A DNA stretch of 16,313 bases from an uncultured Thermoguttaceae bacterium. GTDB lineage: Bacteria > Planctomycetota > Planctomycetia > Pirellulales > Thermoguttaceae. The stretch covers positions 1 to 16,313 of the forward strand of contig CAKVCP010000042.1 of assembly GCA_934725735.1 (NCBI GenBank), given 5' to 3'. Numbering within the stretch: position 1 is the first letter of the stretch; each line of letters starts with the position of its first letter. The translations under genes and the position numbers were made by a program. Shown in pieces: positions 6,886-14,471 of this stretch. The notes under the pieces are model-generated. The model made no database searches. It saw only the letters and a program-made list of their open reading frames with translations, and had not been told where the DNA came from.

Positions 6886-9800
6886 TTATTTCTCAACGGG
6901 GCCGTCGCAAACTACGCGGAAACCGACGTTGAAGACGCGTTGCCACGATTCGTACTCGCTACGAACTCCGGCGCGCGCCCACTTGGGACGATCTCGCCAC
7001 GAACCGCCGCGCGCGACTTTCTTCGCTTCGAGAGAATTCGCGTTGCGTCCGTCCGCCGGGTCGTAAGGATACGCCTTATAATCGGACGCAGTCCATTCGG
7101 CGACGTTTCCGAGCATATCGTAGAGGCCCCAAGGATTCGCTTCGTAGCTTCCGACGTTGGTCGCGATCATATTGCCGTCGTCAACTTCGTCCACGCGCGG
7201 AATAAACGCCCGCCATGCCGGAGGATTCGCAATCGGCTGAGGATTGACGCCTTGGACGACAAATTTCACCGTCTGCTTATCGGAGAGATTCTCATACGCG
7301 CCAAAGTCGGCGTCAAGACCGCCAAACCACATCGGCGTGGAAGAACCGGCGCGCGCCGCCCATTCCCATTCGGCTTCCGTCGGAAGGCGGAACTTCATGC
7401 CCGTCTTCTCGGTAAGCCATTCGCAGAATTCCGTCGCTTCTTGCCAGTTCACGCGAATCACAGGCTGATTCGGAAGATTTGCGGGATAGCCCGGAAGAAC
7501 GTGATCTTTCCACTGCTGATCGATGAAACGGCTGTCGTGAGTCGAGTCGAAAAGCTTGTACATCGCGTTGGTGACTTCCGTCGTCATCATCCAGAAGGGA
7601 TTTTCGATCGTCGCGACGCAGCGCGGAAGTTCGTCTTCAAAACCGTTCTCGTCCCCCATGACGAATTGTCCGGCGGGAATACGGACAAGCTCGATGGAGA
7701 GTTCGTCGTTAAGCGCGACTCTCGCCTTGGACTCGGACTCGACGGAGAACTTGAAGAGGCCGTTCTCAGGCGTGGCGCCGTTGACGGACGCGCTTTCAAC
7801 TTGCATAGAGCGCGCCGTCTTGGCGTCGAACGGCCAATTCGAAACGGAAGGCGCGGAATAGTCGAGCGTCTTCTTCTCGGGCTTGACGAATTCCGGACGC
7901 TTCACGTGTTCCCAACCATACGAATCGGATTCGAAGTTCAAGGTGTTGTCGGCGTAAAGCGTTTTAAGTTCGACATGGCGATCCGAAATGTTATTCAGAC
8001 CGGCGTTGACGCGATCGCTTTGACCGGCGTTGGCGACTTCTGACCACGTGCCGAAATAAGGAGCGTTGACGTCAATCCAGCTAAAGAGACGTTCCCACGC
8101 TTCTTTATCAAGCTGAACGTTGTAATGTCCCTTGCGAAGGAGTTTGACGAGCTCGGAGGTGGAGACGTGATATTCCATCGGTTGGAAAGGACGAGCGTCG
8201 CTTTCCGGTCCTGGACGACGAACGTAACGCGCGAGCGCGTGGTAGGAGTTCGAGAAGTTATGAGGACCGGGAGTCGTGTCTTGGAAATTGGGACGATCGG
8301 GCTTCTCGCCGTTGTGGCAACCGACGCAATATTTATCGAGTATCGGCTGAACTTCGGCAAGGAAGGTAAAGGGGCGTTCAGGGCCGTAGAAGGGTTGCAA
8401 ATCCACGGGGGGCAACGTGCGCGCGATCGTGTCGACGGTCGGGGAAACGTCGTTTTGGGTTTCATGGCAACCGATGCAGCTCTGGTTTTCGCCGGGCATA
8501 CCGACAAGCCACGAGCGCATCAACTGAACCGCCGCGCCATTCTCGTCGAGAGGCTGGATGAAGACGGGGGTGTTCGCGGGAATCTTGAAGGACGCGCTTC
8601 CATCCTCGTAAACCGGCGCGTCGCCGAGGAGGCGGCGACCGTCCCAGCAGCTTTCGAGACCGAAGACGTCGTGACCGCCAATCCCGCGGTAGCCGTAGCT
8701 GACGGCGTAGACGCGCAATTTCTTGACGGTTCCGCGCGGAACTTTCGGCAAACCTTGACCGAAGTAAACGTCCGTGATAAAGATGTTGGACGTTTTCTCA
8801 CCCTCGACCGTACGATCAGGAAGTTCCGTCGGCTCGTCGCGTTCGACAAGCGCGAAGGGTTCGAGCAGGTGATAGTTGGGCTCGGTGCGAAGAAGCGTCA
8901 TGTTGTCGTAGACGTCGACGAGGTACAGAGACCAAAGGGAATCGGCGCGCGACATGCGGCAACTGACGAGGAAATGTTCGTCGTCGAGCGGATAGGGGAA
9001 GAGGAATTTCGGATAGACGGCGTCGACAAGTTGGTCGATCGTCACGTTCTCGGGGGGATTATTGCGACCGGGAATGCGTTGAACGACGCCGGAGGTTTCG
9101 CGACGCCCCTTCGACGGATCAAAAATGACCAATTCCCCTTCGCGCGCGACGCCATGGTGACCCGAGACGATACCGACAAACTTCGACGACTGGCCGGGGA
9201 GCGCCTTCGCATAGAACGTGCTGTTCGGCCAGTAGCCGCCGCTGCCGTAATGTTCGACTTGGTTGGTGCCGTCCGGATTCATCGTGAAGACATAGCGCGA
9301 ATAGTAGTGCGTGATGTCGACGTATTCCCAGCGCAGATACATGATGCGGCCGTTGGGAAGAATCGTCGGATTCCAGTCTTGGTCTTGTTCGAAGGTAAGC
9401 TGACGAACAGTCTTACCGTCCTCTTCGACGCGATAGAGGTTGCCGACGACGTCGCTGCCCCCGATGCAGGGCACGCCCATCATCGACGCGGAAGAAACGA
9501 AGATCGTCGATCCGTCGGGAACATAGCATCCCTCGACGTTGTTGACGTCGTCTCCCATTTCGGGAGTGACTTGACGGAGAGACCCGTCTTCAAGGTTGCA
9601 CTCAAATACCTGCCAAGTCTTCGCGTCGGAGAGAGCGGTGACGAGGCACCGGTCGGCGTCCCAGTGGAGGGAGATATCGCCGATGAACGAATCGTTGCGA
9701 CCGCGCGTAATTTCATGAAGGGGCGCCGCGAGGTCGCGGAGGTTCAGCGTCACGAGAGAGTCGTCGTACTTTCCCTTGTGACGCGACGCGTTGGAAATCC

Positions 9801-10842
9801 AGTTCGCCATAAGCGCCGGATTCGTCGTCTTGCGCATCAGGATTTCGTCAAATTCGTGCAGAACAGGATGGCTCAGCAACACTTCGCAACGGAAGGCGTC
9901 GTACTCTTTGACGAGCGCAAGATAGTCCTCCTGAGACAGAGAATCGTCGGCGAAACGTTTTTCGAAATCCGCGAAACGTTCTTCCCAATCGACGTCGCCG
10001 AGTTCGTCCTCCCATTCGTCGAGCATCGCTTCAATCGCCAACTGGAGCGAGTCGCGATGTTCGATCGAGTAGGCGACGTCCGGACCGAGTTTGTCGATTT
10101 CCGCGCGAAGACGACGCGCCTTCGCCTTCGCTATCCACTCGGCGCGTTCCTCTTCGGAGTTGAAGAGCGTCGGATCGTTGGCGTCGCCGAGAACTTGCAC
10201 TTCGATCATCGATCCCCAGCTGCTCGCTTGCGACGCGCTTTTACCAGGAGCGCCGGCGCCGACCTTATACGTCTTCCAGAAGCGGAATTCGACCCAGTCG
10301 TACTCGCCGTCAAAAAGGAACGTTCCCGCCTCGGGAGAGAAGCTCGAAAGGAACGCGCCACCGTTCGTGCCGAGAACTTTGTCCCCGGACGTCAACGTCG
10401 CTTCCTCGGGAAATTTCGGTTCAACCCCCGGATTCGACGCGTTGTTCGCAAGACGAATTTCAAAGTCCTGGTTTCCGCGTTCGTCGATATTTCCGGAGAA
10501 AACGTTGATCGCCGCGATCTTACGCGCTTTGCCAAGATAGTAAACCGCGCGCGAAGGAGAACCGTTCACCGCAACGCGTCCGGAGCCGCCGTAAACGCCA
10601 CCTTGACCGTCCGTCAGCATACCCGGTCCGTCAAGCTCCGTCGCGCTAACAAGCTTCGCGCCGGGAAATGTCAATAGGTTGATATCGCTATTCTCTGAAA
10701 TATATTGCGAAGCCTCCGCAAACGCCGCGCTATCATGAGCCCAGCTCTTCGTCTCGTGCTTTACCCCCGCTCCATGAACGAACGTAGCGCATGACAAAGA
10801 AACAAGAGCGCATAAAGCCGCGCCAAGCACCTTGTGTCGCAT
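6886..10842 (-). CDS. Secreted HzsA-like propeller/CxxCH/SUMF1-domain protein
   Basis: A 1318-residue exported multidomain protein. A signal peptide (about 1-24, basic MRHK then a hydrophobic core) is followed by a region (about 55-215) resembling an F5/8-type or other beta-sandwich binding domain. A helical linker leads to a beta-propeller-like HzsA-related region (about 385-720), including LPNGRIMYLRWEYVD near 494. Two haem-binding motifs follow, CIGCH at 789-793 and CVGCH at 839-843; the second, in LDKYCVGCHNG, is typical of planctomycete cytochrome-like domains. The C-terminus (about 1050-1315) is an FGE-sulfatase/SUMF1 fold: IPAGQFVMGDENGFEDE, RLPTEAEWEWAARAG, NVAEWT, GGSW and NVGFRVV. 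The two copper-binding cysteines of true formylglycine-generating enzymes are absent, so that activity is unlikely. AGGAG lies six bases before the ATG. It follows the esterase gene by 96 bases. Periplasmic or surface location is inferred; the substrate is unknown. Confidence 0.85.
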   Translation of the reverse strand: MRHKVLGAALCALVSLSCATFVHGAGVKHETKSWAHDSAAFAEASQYISENSDINLLTFPGAKLVSATELDGPGMLTDGQGGVYGGSGRVAVNGSPSRAVYYLGKARKIAAINVFSGNIDERGNQDFEIRLANNASNPGVEPKFPEEATLTSGDKVLGTNGGAFLSSFSPEAGTFLFDGEYDWVEFRFWKTYKVGAGAPGKSASQASSWGSMIEVQVLGDANDPTLFNSEEERAEWIAKAKARRLRAEIDKLGPDVAYSIEHRDSLQLAIEAMLDEWEDELGDVDWEERFADFEKRFADDSLSQEDYLALVKEYDAFRCEVLLSHPVLHEFDEILMRKTTNPALMANWISNASRHKGKYDDSLVTLNLRDLAAPLHEITRGRNDSFIGDISLHWDADRCLVTALSDAKTWQVFECNLEDGSLRQVTPEMGDDVNNVEGCYVPDGSTIFVSSASMMGVPCIGGSDVVGNLYRVEEDGKTVRQLTFEQDQDWNPTILPNGRIMYLRWEYVDITHYYSRYVFTMNPDGTNQVEHYGSGGYWPNSTFYAKALPGQSSKFVGIVSGHHGVAREGELVIFDPSKGRRETSGVVQRIPGRNNPPENVTIDQLVDAVYPKFLFPYPLDDEHFLVSCRMSRADSLWSLYLVDVYDNMTLLRTEPNYHLLEPFALVERDEPTELPDRTVEGEKTSNIFITDVYFGQGLPKVPRGTVKKLRVYAVSYGYRGIGGHDVFGLESCWDGRRLLGDAPVYEDGSASFKIPANTPVFIQPLDENGAAVQLMRSWLVGMPGENQSCIGCHETQNDVSPTVDTIARTLPPVDLQPFYGPERPFTFLAEVQPILDKYCVGCHNGEKPDRPNFQDTTPGPHNFSNSYHALARYVRRPGPESDARPFQPMEYHVSTSELVKLLRKGHYNVQLDKEAWERLFSWIDVNAPYFGTWSEVANAGQSDRVNAGLNNISDRHVELKTLYADNTLNFESDSYGWEHVKRPEFVKPEKKTLDYSAPSVSNWPFDAKTARSMQVESASVNGATPENGLFKFSVESESKARVALNDELSIELVRIPAGQFVMGDENGFEDELPRCVATIENPFWMMTTEVTNAMYKLFDSTHDSRFIDQQWKDHVLPGYPANLPNQPVIRVNWQEATEFCEWLTEKTGMKFRLPTEAEWEWAARAGSSTPMWFGGLDADFGAYENLSDKQTVKFVVQGVNPQPIANPPAWRAFIPRVDEVDDGNMIATNVGSYEANPWGLYDMLGNVAEWTASDYKAYPYDPADGRNANSLEAKKVARGGSWRDRPKWARAGVRSEYESWQRVFNVGFRVVCDGPVEK

Positions 10843-10875
10843 CGTTTCTCCTAACTAAAATTCGGGATCGCCCCT

Positions 10876-10892
10876 GTTATACCTAATATAAC
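10876..10892. repeat. Short AT-rich inverted repeat upstream of the HzsA/SUMF1 gene
   Basis: GTTATA and TATAAC flank a five-base spacer, about 34 bases before the ATG at 10842 on the minus strand. It could be an operator or overlap a -10 box (TATAAC on the minus strand), but I see no convincing -35 box at the right distance. The gap between the two secreted-protein genes also holds an imperfect GC-rich hairpin without a T run, so whether they form one operon is open. Confidence 0.25.
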
Positions 10893-10938
10893 GCGCAATA
10901 TCGCTACCGCGCTTATCGTTATGTAATCCAATTTTCCG

Positions 10939-12987
10939 TTAATCTTCAACCCAAACGCCCTGCTCCGACAAATACGACTTCAGGTCGTCGATATCAAAAT
11001 CGTTTAACACCCCGTGAATCGCGTTCGTCAGAGGAATCGGCCCATACTCTCGGTCAAGAAGTTCGCGCCATGTGGGAAGTTCGCCGACAAGCTTTAAGCT
11101 CGAGATCGCCTCGGGCTGCGCTACCGCCGCGACAAGCGCGACCGTCCCCGCGTAACCTTCGGCGACCAGACGTATCCTCTTAACGCCGAAACGTTCGCGG
11201 TAATAGCAAATCATCGCGAGAAGATCGTCGGCGCGAAGTCCCACGTAATTCTTCCCCAGAATATACGCATAGCACGCGTCGACTCCGTCGGGCCCAAAAT
11301 GCGCGTGGCGATAATACTCGTCGCAGACATTCTGAGTGTCGCCGTATCCTCTAAGTTCGACGGCGACGATTCGCTCCTCCTTAGCGGAGGAAAAGATCTC
11401 GTTGACCAATGGACTTTTTCGCCCAACGTCGCTAACGACGAGCGTCAAGGAATCAAATTGCGCGATGGAAGCCGTCGGAGAGTTGGAATCAAAATTCTCT
11501 CGCGTCGTCAGCCAAATTCCCCGATCGGTCTCAAAAGCGGACTCGCTTTCACCGTCGAGCGTCCTTCCTCCGCGGCATACGGCGCGCGGCGCCTCTTCCC
11601 CCGAGCGAATACCGACGCGTTCGGAAACGAGTCGCGCCGCGTCCGAGGCCTGGATTCCCGCCCATTTTGCGCGTCTAGCCTCCGCCAGTTGATCGGCAAG
11701 TTCGACGTTCAATTCGCGCGCCGTCTTCGCGCCGGGAAGATAAATAACGCTCGATCGATCCTTTAACGAGCGAATCTCTTCTTTCGTGAGGCGCGTCGCG
11801 TCGCGTTCGAGCGTCTCGACGTCGCGTCCGGCTAGCCAACGCAACGCCCAGCGAATCGTCGCGACCCGCGCCTCTTCCGTATACGCGTGCCCGCTGTCCG
11901 ATTCGACGATTGAAAGTCGATTCTGCATCCCCATGCGCGAATAGAGACGAAGCGCGTAACGGTAAGAAACCCACGCGTCGTCGACATTGAAGAAGTCGTC
12001 CGTGCACGCGCAAAGGAGCGCGGGAGTCGGCGCGCGCATCATGAGATAATCCGCGTGATCGATTCCCGCCTGAATTTGGCCCCAAATATTTTGTTCGCCG
12101 TCCTGAACCCCAAGCTCGTGCGTTAAATTTCCAAAGAAACCGCAGATATAGCACGAAGGCGCGCCCATCGCGAGTCTATCGTCTAGCGCCAGCAAATACG
12201 CCGACTGCGTTCCTCCTCCGGAAGTTCCGCACACGCCGATCTTCGAGCTGACGATATCGTCGCGACTTTCCAGATAATCGATCGCGCGCATGCCGTCCCA
12301 TATCTCAAACGTCGCGACGTTGCGCCCCACTAAGATGGAACCCGCTTGAACCAAATTATGCGCGGCTACCGTCGTCGCCGTCGGCTTGCCTGACTCGTTC
12401 AAATATTGAAATCTTTCCCCTTGATCGATCGGATCCATGACAAACGCCGCGAGCCCGTTGACGGCGGCAAGTACGCCGAGGCCCTGATAAGGATCATACT
12501 CTTTGCCATTTTCCGCGTGCCCTTCCGTTATAAGGAGCGCCGGATAAGGGCCTGGAAAACGATCCTCCTTGGGAAGGAAAAGAACGCCGGTGACATAAAA
12601 GCCGGGAACGCTCTCAAAAAGGATATTCTCGTAGCGAAAATTCTCTTTTTCGCCTCGCCCCGTTATTTTCGCGTTGAGGGGCGTTCGTTCCCACATCGGA
12701 CCCAACGCGCTAAGAAAGTAGTCGCGTTGACGTTTCTGACGCGCTTCGATATCCGCGTAGGTCTTCACCCCCTCGTATTCCTCTTTCCATCGACGACTCG
12801 CCGCGTCGATTTCTTCGAGGAACGCGACGCGCTGCGCCATTCTTACGTCGACGCCGCTATCGAGAAATTCTTCTACAAAGGGTCGAGGAACGGTATTCTC
12901 CTCCTGGCTCATAGCGCCTGAGGGAACGGTAAGCGCCAAGACAAGCGCGCACAAGATTTGCCGCCCAAAACTTCGATGTATCGTCAC
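10939..12987 (-). CDS. Secreted alpha/beta-hydrolase, acetylxylan-esterase-like, two tandem domains
   Basis: An exported esterase-type protein of about 682 residues. A signal peptide (MTIHRSFGRQILCALVLALT to about residue 27) precedes a first alpha/beta-hydrolase domain (about 30-390). Its nucleophile elbow is GTSGGG with Ser 256, an Asp lies in CTDDFFNVDD (about 327-336), and the His is H367 in DSGHAY, so a Ser-Asp-His triad is complete. The best match is the acetylxylan-esterase/AXE1-like and glucuronoyl-esterase-like hydrolases, which remove ester substituents from plant or algal polysaccharides. A second domain (about 391-682) is hydrolase-like, but its elbow reads EGYAGT with no serine. 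The frame is open from TTG 13002, but GTG 12987 is preferred: AAGGGGGGA lies just upstream and the signal peptide is then of normal length. It is followed by the HzsA/SUMF1 gene. The substrate is inferred only from family. Confidence 0.82.
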   Translation of the reverse strand: MTIHRSFGRQILCALVLALTVPSGAMSQEENTVPRPFVEEFLDSGVDVRMAQRVAFLEEIDAASRRWKEEYEGVKTYADIEARQKRQRDYFLSALGPMWERTPLNAKITGRGEKENFRYENILFESVPGFYVTGVLFLPKEDRFPGPYPALLITEGHAENGKEYDPYQGLGVLAAVNGLAAFVMDPIDQGERFQYLNESGKPTATTVAAHNLVQAGSILVGRNVATFEIWDGMRAIDYLESRDDIVSSKIGVCGTSGGGTQSAYLLALDDRLAMGAPSCYICGFFGNLTHELGVQDGEQNIWGQIQAGIDHADYLMMRAPTPALLCACTDDFFNVDDAWVSYRYALRLYSRMGMQNRLSIVESDSGHAYTEEARVATIRWALRWLAGRDVETLERDATRLTKEEIRSLKDRSSVIYLPGAKTARELNVELADQLAEARRAKWAGIQASDAARLVSERVGIRSGEEAPRAVCRGGRTLDGESESAFETDRGIWLTTRENFDSNSPTASIAQFDSLTLVVSDVGRKSPLVNEIFSSAKEERIVAVELRGYGDTQNVCDEYYRHAHFGPDGVDACYAYILGKNYVGLRADDLLAMICYYRERFGVKRIRLVAEGYAGTVALVAAVAQPEAISSLKLVGELPTWRELLDREYGPIPLTNAIHGVLNDFDIDDLKSYLSEQGVWVED

Positions 12988-13030
12988 TATTCCCCCCTTC
13001 AACGCGCTTTATAGAACGCCGTACTTCTTT

Positions 13031-13058
13031 ATTTTACCATATTACCGTACAAAAACAA
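13031..13058 (-). promoter_or_regulatory. Possible promoter of the esterase gene
   Basis: On the minus strand TTGTTT (13058-13053) and TAAAAT (13036-13031) are 16 bases apart. The -10 box has five of six consensus bases; the -35 box has only its first three. The start would be near 13024, giving a leader of about 35-40 bases before GTG 12987. The surrounding DNA is more AT-rich than the rest of the window. Confidence 0.35.
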
Positions 13059-13318
13059 GAACGTCTCAAACTCTGTCGACAATCCTTCGCCTAGGCGCCG
13101 TACCGCTCGCCCACTTTCGACCTCTTCATATCGCTTGTCTCTCGAAGCCGACCGGTCCTAATCAACTCGGAAACCCGCCAGAAATAGGCGCTTTTGACAA
13201 AATCGTTAAATTCCGACATAAAAATTGGCCTGACTTGCGTCGTCGGTCGATGAATAACGAAGCGTCGACTAGTGGAAAGCGCTCGCTGCACGGCTAGCTC
13301 AGTTTAACAGAATTGTCG

Positions 13319-13349
13319 AGAGACTTCAAGAATTAGAGACTTCGGAATT
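13319..13349. repeat. Imperfect tandem repeat upstream of the 2-epimerase remnant
   Basis: AGAGACTTCAAGAATT (13319-13334) is followed at once by AGAGACTTCGGAATT (13335-13349). The shared nine-base AGAGACTTC recurs with a 16-base period. It lies about 65-95 bases before the start codon at 13413, a position compatible with a regulator-binding direct repeat, but two copies could also arise by chance slippage. Confidence 0.4.
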
Positions 13350-13412
13350 TGCAAGACGACAAAAAATATTACGTTAGCGGTTTAAAAGCGGGATTCTATT
13401 GAGGAAAGCATA

Positions 13413-13663
13413 ATGGAAATTATTTGCGTCGTAAGCGCGCGCCATAATCTCATGAAAATCGCGACTCTTATGGAAGCTTTTAAAGCGCAATCAAACGTTC
13501 AAACCCTTCTCCTGCGCACCGGTCAACATTACGACGACAATATGAGCGGGGGCTTTTTTCGCAAAATGAGTCTTCCTGAGCCCGATTTTTTCCTGGAATG
13601 TTCGAGGAAGAGCATGCCGCCGAACGTATAGTGAAAACGATTATTCAACGATGGAAACCTTGA
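13413..13663 (+). pseudogene. wecB: Decayed UDP-GlcNAc 2-epimerase (non-hydrolysing, WecB type)
   Basis: From ATG 13413 (AGGAAAG upstream) the frame reads MEIICVVSARHNLMKIATLM and soon afterwards TLLLRTGQHYDDNMSGGFF and LPEPDFFLE, the unmistakable N-terminus of non-hydrolysing UDP-GlcNAc 2-epimerases. It then leaves the family and stops at 13631. In another frame, from about 13598, the DNA reads EEEHAAERIVKTIIQRWKP and stops at 13661-13663. This resembles the family's C-terminal end (GDGKAAERIV followed by a short helix). Intact enzymes have about 370 residues, so roughly 290 are missing, including most catalytic residues. HAAER could instead be a damaged copy of the SHAEQT motif that normally follows this N-terminal region; either way the gene is broken. 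The living enzyme would convert UDP-GlcNAc to UDP-ManNAc, the sugar family used by the WecG-type transferase encoded next. Confidence 0.88.
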
Positions 13664-13691
13664 CGAATCCCGCCGCGACAACCCCTTAAAA

Positions 13692-14447
13692 ATGCGAAAC
13701 ATCGAACGAGTAGAAATCCTGAACGAATCCGTCGACCTCCTCGACTTCGACACGGCGCTTGAATCAGCGTGCAAGTTGGCGCTCGATCGCCAAAAGGTGA
13801 GTTACGTCGTCGCCGTCAACCCAGAAAAAGTCATGACGGCGCGGCGTTCCAAGATCATTCATGATTTTATCTGTCGCGCCGACCTCGCGATACCCGACGG
13901 AATAGGAATCGTCGCGGCGGTTCGTATCCTCTTGGGGAAGAGGATTGAACGCGTTGCGGGCGCGGATCTCATGCAGAAGATCTGCGAGGAGTCGGGGAAA
14001 AAGGGGATTAAAATTTTCCTTTACGGAGCGAAGGAAGACGTCAACGCGGGCGCGGTGGACGTCCTTAGAAAACGATATCCGGATATTCAAATCGTCGGGC
14101 GGCAAAACGGATACCTTCCCGAAGAGGAAAGCGAAGACCTCGTCTCGCGCGTCAACGCCAGCGACGCCGACGTTCTCTTCCTCGCGTTGGGGTCGCCGCG
14201 TCAAGAAAAGTGGATGAACCAATATGGCGCCAAGCTTCGCGTCGGGATGTGCATGGGCGTTGGCGGAACGCTCGATACGATCGTCGGCAGGGTCAAGCGC
14301 GCGCCGATGGCTTGGCAGCGCGCAAAGTTGGAATGGCTCTACCGCCTCATCCGCCAACCGTCGAGATTTTGGCGACAACGTAGAATTTTTTATTTCGCGG
14401 CGCGCGTCCTTTTGGAAAAAGCGCTACGTCCAGATATTTCAAAATAA
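13692..14447 (+). CDS. wecG: WecG/TagA/CpsF-family glycosyltransferase
   Basis: A 251-residue GT26-type glycosyltransferase of the WecG/TagA/CpsF family, which adds ManNAc or ManNAcA (or, in CpsF, other sugars) to lipid-linked GlcNAc at the inner face of the membrane. Signatures present are VNPEKV at 42-47, IPDGIGIV at 67-74 with the conserved Asp 69, RVAGADL at 87-93, GSPRQEKWM at 167-175, GVGGTLD at 189-195, RAP at 203-205 and the C-terminal EWLYRLIRQPSR at 214-225. Length and motifs are those of an intact enzyme. The ATG at 13692 has no clear ribosome-binding site and lies 28 bases after the 2-epimerase remnant, so translation may once have been coupled to that gene. The oxidoreductase fusion follows after 24 bases. 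Donor specificity cannot be fixed from sequence. Confidence 0.9.
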   Translation: MRNIERVEILNESVDLLDFDTALESACKLALDRQKVSYVVAVNPEKVMTARRSKIIHDFICRADLAIPDGIGIVAAVRILLGKRIERVAGADLMQKICEESGKKGIKIFLYGAKEDVNAGAVDVLRKRYPDIQIVGRQNGYLPEEESEDLVSRVNASDADVLFLALGSPRQEKWMNQYGAKLRVGMCMGVGGTLDTIVGRVKRAPMAWQRAKLEWLYRLIRQPSRFWRQRRIFYFAARVLLEKALRPDISK

Positions 14448-14471
14448 CGTGCGAAGACAGGACGAATTCCC

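Larger units (their letters stand above)
13003..13412. other. Divergent intergenic region, mostly unassigned
   Basis: About 410 bases separate the minus-strand esterase from the plus-strand EPS segment. A minus-strand frame at 13091-13291 (GTG start, 66 residues; inner ATG reads MSEFNDFVKSAYFWRVSELI) is open but matches no family I recognise and has no clear ribosome-binding site; it may be another gene remnant. A stretch near 13291-13310 resembles a tRNA D-arm, but no tRNA folds. The region also contains the candidate esterase promoter and the tandem repeat listed separately. No convincing promoter for the plus-strand genes was found. Confidence 0.4.

Noticed and set aside
6940..8043. Plus-strand 367-codon open frame opposite the SUMF1 domain
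   Set aside because: The minus strand here encodes an unmistakable SUMF1 fold; the plus frame is arginine-rich and matches nothing.
8125..10677. Long 850-codon plus-strand open frame opposite the HzsA/SUMF1 gene
   Set aside because: It is a shadow produced by the strongly biased codon use of the true minus-strand gene. It lacks recognisable domains, is very rich in Arg and Val, and overlaps all the clear motifs on the other strand.
6886..10842. True formylglycine-generating enzyme that activates a sulfatase
   Set aside because: The C-terminal segment lacks the two copper-binding cysteines, and no sulfatase gene is present in the window.
13291..13375. Possible tRNA: GGCTAGCTCAGTTTAAC resembles a tRNA D-arm
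   Set aside because: No matching GAGC completes the D stem, no GGTTCGA-type T-loop follows at the right distance, and no acceptor stem can be formed.
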